In this document: positions 1 to 5,480 of the stretch, piece after piece
Layout: each line of letters opens with the position of its first letter
Position numbering within the stretch: position 1 is the first letter of the stretch
Assembly: GCA_913041775.1 (NCBI GenBank)
Contig: CAJWJW010000073.1
Location: 1 to 6,872, forward strand
Direction of reading: 5' to 3'
Length of the DNA: 6,872 bases
Source: an uncultured Flavobacteriales bacterium
GTDB lineage: Bacteria; Bacteroidota; Bacteroidia; Flavobacteriales; UBA7430
The notes under the pieces: generated by a model
The model's database searches: none
Told to the model about the DNA's origin: nothing
Seen by the model: only the letters and a program-made list of their open reading frames with translations
Made by a program: the position numbers and the translations under genes

Positions 1-473
1 CCGATGAGTATATTCAAGCATTTACAAACCATTTAATTTGCAACCAAATTATGGTGCAAAGTTTAATGGAAGGTATGAAAGCAGAAGGTTACGGTCGTAT
101 AATAAATATAATCTCTACCTCTGTAAAACAACCTTTAAATGGCTTAGGTGTTTCTAATACAATTAGAGGCGCTGTTGCAAGTTGGTCGAAGACTTTGGCT
201 AACGAGCTTGGTGGATTTAATATTACGGTAAACAATGTATTACCGGGCGCAACTAACACAGTTCGTTTAAAATCGATTATAGAAAATAAAGCAAAGAAAA
301 CAGGTCAAACTGAAGCCGATGTTTTAGAAGCTATGAAAAATCAGGTTCCTATGAAACGTATTGCAGAGGCAGAAGAAGTTGCCAATGCTATTGCTTTCTT
401 AGCATCTCCAGCAGCATCGTATATCAATGGAATAAACATTCCTGTAGACGGTGGTAGAACAGCTTGTTTATAG
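1..473 (+). CDS. Atypical short-chain dehydrogenase/reductase (SDR), 3' part only
   Basis: The frame is open from base 3 with no start, so the gene begins upstream of the window; the ATG at 51 is an internal Met in the middle of a Rossmann fold. About 157 C-terminal codons are visible, against roughly 250-260 for a full SDR. Recognisable SDR parts are GRIINIIS (beta-5 with the catalytic-Ser position, codon 114-116), the helix ending WSKTLANEL, the NVLPGATNT segment (the usual VxPGxxxT) and the C-terminal AFLASPAASYINGINIPVDGG. Aligned without gaps to E. coli FabG (Ser138, Tyr151, Lys155), the Tyr position is Ser (153-155) and the Lys position is Arg (165-167), in the motif SNTIR. This matches the known 'BKR-like, SDR-like' subgroup that lacks the classical tetrad. 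The gene lies 3 nt upstream of the semialdehyde dehydrogenase, so the two are probably co-transcribed. Substrate unknown; the SDR fold is certain, classical dehydrogenase activity is doubtful. Confidence 0.9.
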   Translation, partial: DEYIQAFTNHLICNQIMVQSLMEGMKAEGYGRIINIISTSVKQPLNGLGVSNTIRGAVASWSKTLANELGGFNITVNNVLPGATNTVRLKSIIENKAKKTGQTEADVLEAMKNQVPMKRIAEAEEVANAIAFLASPAASYINGINIPVDGGRTACL

Positions 474-476
474 ACT

Positions 477-1919
477 ATGGAAAAGATTCAAAATTATATC
501 GGTGGGGAGCTTCTTGAACCTCAATCTGGAAACTACTTAGATAATTACAATCCTTCTACGGGTGCTGTGTATTCTTTAATTCCAGATAGCGATAAAAGCG
601 ATGTTGACAAAGCAGTTATAGCGGCTAAAGCCGCTTTCCCTGCTTGGGCAGCACTTTCTTCGGAAAAGCGTATGGGCTACCTTATGGCTATAGCCGATAA
701 AATTGAAGAAAACTTAGAAGACTTAGCTTTAGCAGAATCCAAAGACAATGGGAAACCGTTGTGGCTTTCTAAAGCAGTAGATATTCCTCGAGCAGCATCT
801 AACTTCAGGTTTTATGCAACGGCTATAATGCACGACAAAACGGATTGTTTTGGAATGGGTGATGTAGCTATAAACTATACAACTCGTAAGCCTATTGGTG
901 TTGCAGGTTGTATTTCACCCTGGAATTTGCCCTTGTATTTGTTTACTTGGAAAATTGCTCCGGCACTAGCTACAGGGAATTGTGTAGTTGCAAAACCATC
1001 GGAAGTTACCCCAATGACGGCCTATTTACTTTCTAAATTATGCAAGGAAGTTGGTTTACCCGCTGGAGTACTAAACATTGTACAGGGACTAGGACATAAG
1101 GTTGGTGCAACGATTACAGAACATCCAGAAATACCTGTTATTTCTTTTACAGGTGGTACTTCTACCGGACAGCAAATAGCTAGAGTAGCTGCACCAATGT
1201 TTAAGAAAATGTCTTTGGAATTGGGAGGAAAAAACCCAAATATAATTTTTGCAGATTGTGACTTTGAAGATGCTTTATCAACTACCAAACGATCTTCTTT
1301 TGCCAACCAAGGACAAATTTGTTTGTGCGGTTCTAGAATATTTGTTGAAAGACCAATTTACGAGAAGTTTAGAGATGCCTTTGTAGCACAAACAAAAAGA
1401 ATGGTTGTAGGTCATCCGCTAGACGAAAAAGCCAAACTAGGTGCAGTTGTTTCTAAAGATCACATGGAGAAAGTTCTTTCTTATGTAGAACTTGCCAAGG
1501 AAGAAGGTGGGACTGTTTTGGTAGGAGGAAAACGTGTTATTTTAGGCGGAGAATATGCCAATGGTTATTATTTAGAACCAACGATTATAGAGGGTTTACC
1601 TTTTGACTGTCGTACCAACCAAGAAGAAATTTTTGGACCAGTAGTTACCATTATGCCTTTCGATACAGAAGAAGAAGTTTTAGCTTATGCAAATACCACT
1701 AAATATGGACTTTCTTCTACCGTTTGGACTAGTAATTTAAAACGAGCTCACCGAATGGCAGCTCATTTAGATTCGGGTATAGTTTGGGTAAATACTTGGT
1801 TGCTTAGAGATTTAAGAACTCCTTTTGGTGGAGTAAAACAATCCGGAGTAGGTAGAGAAGGTGGATTTGAAGCTTTACATTTCTTTACAGAACCTAAAAA
1901 TGTTTGCATCAAGCTTTAA
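477..1919 (+). CDS. Aldehyde dehydrogenase, ALDH8 family: probable 2-aminomuconate/2-hydroxymuconate 6-semialdehyde dehydrogenase
   Basis: A complete 480-residue cytosolic NAD-dependent ALDH of normal length. Visible catalytic features are N150 (SPWN, oxyanion), K173 (AKPSE, cofactor), FTGGTSTG from 224, E248 (LELGGKNP, general base), C282 (FANQGQICLCGSR, nucleophile) and E384 (EEIFGPV). The sequence closely resembles human ALDH8A1 as I recall it, including DIPRxxxNFRF and ISPWNLPLYL-TWKIAPA. R105 (DIPR) and R444 (WLLRDL) fall at the positions of the two arginines that hold the substrate carboxylate in 2-aminomuconate semialdehyde dehydrogenases (R120/R464 in the Pseudomonas fluorescens enzyme, R109/R451 in human). 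The expected reaction is oxidation of 2-aminomuconate 6-semialdehyde to 2-aminomuconate in kynurenine/3-hydroxyanthranilate breakdown. Hydroxymuconic semialdehyde dehydrogenase of catechol meta-cleavage is the main alternative, and sequence alone does not separate them. The ATG follows the SDR stop by 3 nt, with no clear Shine-Dalgarno site. Confidence 0.9.
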   Translation: MEKIQNYIGGELLEPQSGNYLDNYNPSTGAVYSLIPDSDKSDVDKAVIAAKAAFPAWAALSSEKRMGYLMAIADKIEENLEDLALAESKDNGKPLWLSKAVDIPRAASNFRFYATAIMHDKTDCFGMGDVAINYTTRKPIGVAGCISPWNLPLYLFTWKIAPALATGNCVVAKPSEVTPMTAYLLSKLCKEVGLPAGVLNIVQGLGHKVGATITEHPEIPVISFTGGTSTGQQIARVAAPMFKKMSLELGGKNPNIIFADCDFEDALSTTKRSSFANQGQICLCGSRIFVERPIYEKFRDAFVAQTKRMVVGHPLDEKAKLGAVVSKDHMEKVLSYVELAKEEGGTVLVGGKRVILGGEYANGYYLEPTIIEGLPFDCRTNQEEIFGPVVTIMPFDTEEEVLAYANTTKYGLSSTVWTSNLKRAHRMAAHLDSGIVWVNTWLLRDLRTPFGGVKQSGVGREGGFEALHFFTEPKNVCIKL

Positions 1920-1954
1920 GAGTTGAAATAAAAATCAGTTATTTATTGTCTTAA
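1916..1954 (+). other. AT-rich imperfect inverted repeat after the dehydrogenase gene
   Basis: Two nested 6-bp arms are visible: TTAAGA (1916-1921) pairs with TCTTAA (1949-1954), and AAATAA (1926-1931) pairs with TTATTT (1939-1944). They are separated by a symmetric 4x4 internal loop, with a 7-nt apical loop. The structure covers the dehydrogenase stop codon and most of the 52-nt gap before the next gene. It lacks a GC stem and a T tract, so it is not a typical intrinsic terminator. It could protect the 3' end of the transcript or be chance in AT-rich DNA. No convincing Bacteroidota promoter (TTG-N~19-TAnnTTTG) is seen in this gap. Confidence 0.3.
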
Positions 1955-1971
1955 CAGTGCATTAAAAAAAT

Positions 1972-2724
1972 ATGAGTTTACAGCAACAACTAGAAAAATT
2001 TACCCCGATCGATTTGAAACAAATGGATCGGGTAAAGTTGTTGAAACGCACCGACACGAAATATCTGCTTTCTAAAACGTCTTTAATTGAAATTTTACCC
2101 GAACTTTTAGAGCATTATTGTGTTTTAGAAATTGCAGGTAAAAGAGAAGCTTCGTACCAAACGACTTATTTAGACACCGAAAAACGCGATTACTATTTTC
2201 AGCATCACCAAGGGAAACCTAAAAGACATAAAGTACGTTTTAGAAATTATATAGAATCTGATTTATCCTTTTTGGAGGTGAAACTAAAACACAAAGGGGT
2301 AACAGATAAAAAACGTATTTCTACTCCTTTTACTTTTCCTATGACTGCAGTACAGGAAACTTTTTTGCAAAAATGGATTCCTGAAAACGCACTAGATTTA
2401 AAACAGGTTTTACAAAATACGTTTAGTCGTATTACCTTAGTACACAAAACCGATGAAGAACGTGTTACTATAGATTTCAATTTGAAGTTCGAAGATCAAA
2501 ACAGCAAAGTTGATCTTACGGAACCTATAATAATTGAAGTAAAACAAAGTGGTGTAAATAGAAATTCTAGAATTAGTACCTTGCTACGCGCAAAACAAAT
2601 TCGCCCGCAACGCTTAAGTAAATACTGCATTGGCTGTATTTTACTAGACGACAAACTCAAATACAATCGATTTAAATCGAGATTACTAGACCTTAACAAG
2701 ATTCAAGAAATATGGAATTTTTAG
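1972..2724 (+). CDS. VTC-domain polyphosphate polymerase family protein (CYTH-like tunnel fold)
   Basis: A soluble 250-residue protein with no signal peptide or membrane segment. It matches the VTC catalytic domain family (the yeast Vtc4 core, which makes polyphosphate from ATP inside a beta-tunnel). Signature strands occur in order: KRTDTKYLL (25-33), YQTTYLDT (62-69), HKVRFRNY (86-93), SFLEVKLK (99-106), VTIDFNLKF (165-173), IIIEVKQSG (186-194) and SKYCIGCIL (216-224). The alternating Arg/Lys/Glu residues (R26, K30, R89, R91, E102, K104, D168, E189, K191, K217) are the kind that line the phosphate- and metal-binding tunnel in this superfamily. Unlike eukaryotic Vtc4 there is no SPX sensor domain and no attached membrane domain; the next gene, overlapping by 13 nt, encodes a membrane protein. 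The start is the ATG preceded by an A-rich leader typical of Bacteroidota. The family call is confident. Polyphosphate synthesis is inferred, since many bacterial members are uncharacterised. Confidence 0.85.
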   Translation: MSLQQQLEKFTPIDLKQMDRVKLLKRTDTKYLLSKTSLIEILPELLEHYCVLEIAGKREASYQTTYLDTEKRDYYFQHHQGKPKRHKVRFRNYIESDLSFLEVKLKHKGVTDKKRISTPFTFPMTAVQETFLQKWIPENALDLKQVLQNTFSRITLVHKTDEERVTIDFNLKFEDQNSKVDLTEPIIIEVKQSGVNRNSRISTLLRAKQIRPQRLSKYCIGCILLDDKLKYNRFKSRLLDLNKIQEIWNF

Positions 2725-3359
2725 ACGTAGAATTATTCAATCAAAGAGACTTATTTAAGTTATTCATTCGTTTTCTGATCGACTTCTCTTTCACATTTGT
2801 GATTATTAGAGTTTTGTATTTTGCTTCCAATCGTAGAAAAGATTATTTATTTACTTTTTTCATTTTCAACTTACTTACATTCTTCATTTGTTTCTTACTT
2901 CGAAAAGTACCTATGGAGCTTGGTTTTGCACTCGGTTTATTTGCGGTATTTGGTATTTTAAGATATCGTACAGAGCCTATTCCTATTAAGGAAATGACCT
3001 ATTTGTTTATTGTTATTGGCCTGGCTATGATAAATGCCTTAGCCAATAAAAAAATATCTTGGGCTGAGTTGATGTTTGTAAATTCTACTATTTTATTGGT
3101 AACCTTGAGTTTCGAAAAGCTCTGGTTTAATAACGAAGTACAAAGTAAGAATGTAGTTTACGAGCGGATTGACCTCATAAAAACGGAGAATAGAATTGAG
3201 ATGATCCGCGATTTAAGAGAGCGTACAGGTCTAGACATTGTAAAGGTTCAAATAGGAAAGATTGATTTTTTACGTGATGTTGCCACGGTAACCATTTTCT
3301 TCACAGCAGATGCTAAAGAGATTGTTTGGGGAACAGATTTGCCAGAAAATGAAGAATAA
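2712..3359 (+). CDS. DUF4956 family multi-pass inner-membrane protein
   Basis: A 215-residue protein with about four or five hydrophobic segments (roughly 17-37, 45-63, 68-83, 96-110 and 118-133) and a soluble, charged C-terminal domain (about 140-215) with an alternating helix/strand look. The diagnostic core is GILRYRTEPIPIKEMTYLF (about 81-99), the conserved signature of DUF4956; it sits at a membrane edge and is rich in Arg and Glu. The function of the family is not established. DUF4956 genes are recurrently found beside VTC-domain genes in bacteria, and here the ATG lies inside the last codons of the VTC gene (13-nt overlap ATGGAATTTTTAG), which suggests translational coupling and a shared complex. 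By analogy with eukaryotic VTC, where a membrane domain carries the polymer out of the cytosol, it may anchor the polymerase or pass its product. That role is inference. The 3' end overlaps the DUF2490 gene by 11 nt. Confidence 0.85.
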   Translation: MEFLDVELFNQRDLFKLFIRFLIDFSFTFVIIRVLYFASNRRKDYLFTFFIFNLLTFFICFLLRKVPMELGFALGLFAVFGILRYRTEPIPIKEMTYLFIVIGLAMINALANKKISWAELMFVNSTILLVTLSFEKLWFNNEVQSKNVVYERIDLIKTENRIEMIRDLRERTGLDIVKVQIGKIDFLRDVATVTIFFTADAKEIVWGTDLPENEE

Positions 3360-3984
3360 ACTTCTCCTCCTCCTCTTATTTACATTGCCTTTATTAAGCT
3401 TCGCACAAAATGAAGATTTACAGCTTTGGGGTTCTTTAAAGTTCAGTAAAAAAGTAAACTCTAAACTTCGGTTTGAACTTCGAGATCAAATTCGATGGGC
3501 AGATAGTTTAAGTCAGTATAAAAAAAACTTCATTGATATTGGTTTTAGGTATAACCTTAGAAAAGCTCATTCTTTAGGCTTAAATATTCGAATTGTAAAC
3601 GAATTTGAAGAGGATAAATACACTCGAATGAATTTTGATTTTAGTTCGGTGTATAGCTTTAAAAACAACCCTATAAGTCTAAAACAAAGACTTAGAATTC
3701 AGCAATCGTGGGATTCTATGGGAGAACTAAATAAAACTCACTTACGCGCCAAATGGGCAATTGCCCTAAAAAGCAAACTCATAAACCCCTATATTTCACA
3801 CGAACTATATTGGAAAATCGCAGCTACAAACGAGTTTAACCAAAGGCGTTCTACCATTGGAATTAGCTGGAGTATGATGAATAAGTTGAAAATGAAGCTC
3901 TTTTTAAGGACTCAAAAAGAGTTCAATAACAAGAACCCTGACCAGTTACATATTATTGGTTTCGGTGTACATTATAAAATTTAA
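3349..3984 (+). CDS. DUF2490 family predicted outer-membrane beta-barrel protein
   Basis: A 211-residue secreted protein. The start at 3349 gives a clear Sec signal peptide (MKNK, Leu-rich core, cleavage near LLSFA/Q at residue 19). An in-frame ATG at 3310 would put 13 polar residues in front of it and was rejected. The mature part consists of alternating amphipathic beta-strands (for example LQLWGSLKFSKKV, LRFELRDQIRWAD, FIDIGFRYNL, LGLNIRIVNEFE, LKQRLRIQQSW, LKMKLFLRTQKEF) and ends in the strand-like HIIGFGVHYKI. This fits a DUF2490 barrel of about 10-12 strands in the outer membrane. It overlaps the DUF4956 gene by 11 nt, so it is probably co-translated with the VTC/DUF4956 pair. Its job is unknown; a pore or scaffold linking the inner-membrane pair to the outer membrane is a hypothesis from position only. 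Confidence 0.8.
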   Translation: MKNKLLLLLLFTLPLLSFAQNEDLQLWGSLKFSKKVNSKLRFELRDQIRWADSLSQYKKNFIDIGFRYNLRKAHSLGLNIRIVNEFEEDKYTRMNFDFSSVYSFKNNPISLKQRLRIQQSWDSMGELNKTHLRAKWAIALKSKLINPYISHELYWKIAATNEFNQRRSTIGISWSMMNKLKMKLFLRTQKEFNNKNPDQLHIIGFGVHYKI

Positions 3985-4023
3985 GCAATTTTTTAAAGTA
4001 AATTGCAATTCAGAAATATAGCT

Positions 4024-5289
4024 ATGAAACATATAATTGCATTTTTCCTACTAGTAAGCCCCGCTTTTGTTAGCGCACAATCTTGTGAATTACCTTCTGT
4101 TTTAGATGGGTTAAATACAGGTTCTAATATGACGCTCTTGCTAAATGAAGGGTTTTTCTCAAACTTAAACTTAAATACCAACAGCCCTTATATTGTTGCA
4201 CTAACCGAAAATGATTTAGTGGTAGGCTCTGCGAGTTTAGCTGAAGAAGATTTAAGTAATGGAATGCAGTCGGTTGCTGTATGGGGAGATGATGCAATAA
4301 GTGATTCTATTGATGGTGCTATACCTGGAGAAACTATTTCGCTTCAGATCGTTGATGGTGCAAATTTGTACATTGTCAATACTATCCCAATAATCTTTAC
4401 AGTAAATGGGATGAGCCTTATAACTTCCGGCTCTATGACCTATGATTGTACAGGAATTGTATTTGGCTGTACAGATGCCAATGCTTGTAATTTTGATATT
4501 GAAGCTAACGAGGATGATGGTTCGTGTATAAGTCCTGCAGACTACTACAATTGTGATGGAGATTGTATTTTAGATTCTGATAATGATGGTGTTTGCGATG
4601 AACTAGAAATTATTGGTTGTGTAGAGCCGATGGCTTGTAATTACAATCCGCTAGCTACACAAGAAAGTGAGGATTGCTATTATCCAGAACCTTATTATAA
4701 TTGTGATAGTACATGTGTAAACGATGCTGATGGCGATAGTATTTGTGATGAGCTTGAAACAGATGGCTGCACAAACATGTTTGCTTGTAATTATCAAGAT
4801 ACAGCAACTGACGATGATGGATCATGTATCGTAATTACAGCTGATATTTTTTACAATCAACAAGAAAATATACTCACAGTTGAAACCTTGCACGATAGCT
4901 TAGAAATTACTTGGTTGTATTATGAAAATGTAATCCCTTTTGAACACAATGACACTTTATATCTCTTAGAAGATGGTGTTTATGGAGTTCTTCTATACGA
5001 TCCTATAAACGATTGTGGAACTACAGACACTGTCCATATTAATGTAGTTGGTTTAGAAGAGCAGTCTAAGTACCTAGTTAGTCTTTATCCTAACCCGGTG
5101 TCAGATTATTTACATATTAAACTCAAGTCTGAAGCAACAATTACTTTATACAACACAGTCGGGAAATTGATCTACCAAACTACCGGACAAGAACAAACTA
5201 TTTCTGTTTATGAGCTTCCTACAGGACTTTATTTTTTAAAGGTTGATGGTCCTCTTGGGAGTGCTACTTATCCTTGGATAAAAAATTAA
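4024..5289 (+). CDS. T9SS-secreted protein with six-Cys Asp-rich repeats and type A sorting domain
   Basis: A 421-residue modular secreted protein. It has a Sec signal peptide (MKHIIAFFLL...FVSA, cleavage after residue 18). Next is an N-terminal module (about 20-145, with NMTLLLN, VAVWGDDAISDSIDGAIPGE) of a type repeated in marine flavobacterial surface proteins. Two complete 50-residue repeats (148-197, 198-247) and a third partial one (from 248) follow. After them come a beta-rich PKD/Ig-like stretch (about 272-345) and a T9SS type A sorting domain (about 348-421, with LYPNPVSDYLHIKL, TLYNTVGKLIY, LPTGLYFLKV). The sorting domain predicts export through the outer membrane by T9SS, with surface attachment or release. 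ATG 4024 was chosen over the in-frame TTG at 4003, which would add seven residues before the signal peptide. It follows DUF2490 by 39 nt on the same strand, so it may be in the same operon. Ligand unknown; no catalytic domain is seen. Confidence 0.85.
   Translation: MKHIIAFFLLVSPAFVSAQSCELPSVLDGLNTGSNMTLLLNEGFFSNLNLNTNSPYIVALTENDLVVGSASLAEEDLSNGMQSVAVWGDDAISDSIDGAIPGETISLQIVDGANLYIVNTIPIIFTVNGMSLITSGSMTYDCTGIVFGCTDANACNFDIEANEDDGSCISPADYYNCDGDCILDSDNDGVCDELEIIGCVEPMACNYNPLATQESEDCYYPEPYYNCDSTCVNDADGDSICDELETDGCTNMFACNYQDTATDDDGSCIVITADIFYNQQENILTVETLHDSLEITWLYYENVIPFEHNDTLYLLEDGVYGVLLYDPINDCGTTDTVHINVVGLEEQSKYLVSLYPNPVSDYLHIKLKSEATITLYNTVGKLIYQTTGQEQTISVYELPTGLYFLKVDGPLGSATYPWIKN
4465..4830 (+). 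repeat. In-gene 150-nt (50-residue) tandem repeats, 2 full plus 1 partial
   Basis: Units begin at 4465, 4615 and 4765, an exact 150-nt period. Each full unit has Cys at repeat positions 2, 8, 21, 30, 34 and 44. The pattern is GCxxxxACNx, then DDGSC or ESEDC, YYNCDxxC, and an Asp ladder (DSDNDG or DADGDS) ending in CDELE. The partial unit stops after the third Cys (GSCI, near 4830). The ten bases GCTTGTAATT recur at 4483, 4633 and 4783. Six regularly spaced cysteines suggest three disulphides per unit, and the DxDxD ladder resembles thrombospondin type 3 or dockerin-like calcium loops. Calcium binding is inferred. Confidence 0.9.
5083..5286 (+). other. T9SS type A C-terminal sorting domain (coding segment)
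   Basis: This segment encodes LYPNP (residues 354-358) followed by strands YLHIKL, ATITLYNT, GKLIYQT, then the turn LPTGLYFLKV and a short Lys-containing end. This is the usual order of a Por secretion (type A) sorting domain. It routes the protein through the type IX machinery and is normally removed at the surface. Confidence 0.85.
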
Positions 5290-5294
5290 GTACA

Positions 5295-5357
5295 GGACTT
5301 AGTTTTATGCCTCTAAATTGGATATTATTAGGCTTGTATTTAGTCCCATTTTTTCAC
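5295..5357 (+). terminator. Weak possible terminator after the T9SS protein gene
   Basis: GGACT (5295-5299) can pair with AGTCC (5342-5346), and GCCT (5309-5312) with AGGC (5330-5333) inside it; the downstream sequence is CATTTTTTC (5348-5356). The stems are short and the loops long, so this is only suggestive. The position, 5 nt after the stop codon and before an unrelated housekeeping gene, is what a terminator would need. Confidence 0.3.
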
Positions 5358-5403
5358 TCAAAACTATTTTCAAACCCGTCTTTAGAAGTGCTATTTTAGA
5401 ATT

Positions 5404-5441
5404 TAATTTTAATTTTAATTTTCAATTTTAATTTTCAATTT
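5404..5441 (+). repeat. AT-rich short tandem repeats upstream of purF
   Basis: Three TAATTT hexamers (5404-5421) run into two perfect 13-bp copies of TAATTTTCAATTT (5416-5428 and 5429-5441). The tract ends 40 nt before the purF start, just upstream of the possible promoter. It may act as an AT-rich upstream element or a bent-DNA segment, or be a neutral slippage product. The rest of the 191-nt intergenic region holds nothing else I can recognise. Confidence 0.6.
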
Positions 5442-5445
5442 ATTG

Positions 5446-5453
5446 TAACTTGC
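5446..5453 (+). promoter_or_regulatory. Possible purF -7 element
   Basis: TAACTTGC lies 27 nt before the purF ATG and resembles the Bacteroidota -7 consensus TAnnTTTG with one T missing. No matching TTG-type -33 element is found at the right distance, because that position falls in the AT-rich tandem repeat. The call rests on partial motif match and position only. Confidence 0.25.
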
Positions 5454-5480
5454 AGCCTTAAACTTACTGTCCAAAGCCCT

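Noticed and set aside
1022..1306. Minus-strand open frame of 94 codons
   Set aside because: It lies wholly inside the aldehyde dehydrogenase gene, whose sequence shows strong family conservation; the antisense product resembles nothing I recognise.
2247..2699. Two minus-strand open frames (2247-2480 and 2496-2699)
   Set aside because: Both are shadows inside the VTC-domain gene, with no recognisable domain or leader.
3310..3348. Upstream ATG as start of the DUF2490 protein
   Set aside because: It would place 13 polar residues before a textbook signal peptide and lengthen the overlap with DUF4956 to 50 nt; ATG 3349 is better.
3985..4006. Inverted repeat GCAATTT/AAATTGC as a terminator between DUF2490 and the T9SS gene
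   Set aside because: The stem is 7 bp and AT-rich, with no T tract behind it, so it is too weak to call in AT-rich DNA.
4003..4023. TTG start for the T9SS protein
   Set aside because: ATG 4024 gives a compact signal peptide (MKHII...); the TTG also sits in the arm of an AT-rich inverted repeat.
4024..4090. Lipoprotein signal for the T9SS protein because of the Cys at residue 21
   Set aside because: The residues before the Cys (SAQSC) do not fit a lipobox, and the VSA/Q site fits ordinary signal peptidase cleavage.
3993..4181. Minus-strand open frame of 62 codons across the gap before the T9SS protein
   Set aside because: It mostly overlaps the signal peptide and N-terminal coding region of a convincing plus-strand gene and has no recognisable product.
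4465..4830. 150-nt periodicity as a CRISPR-like or intergenic repeat array
   Set aside because: The period is in frame, and conservation follows amino acids (Cys, Asp) rather than nucleotides apart from short stretches; it is a protein repeat.
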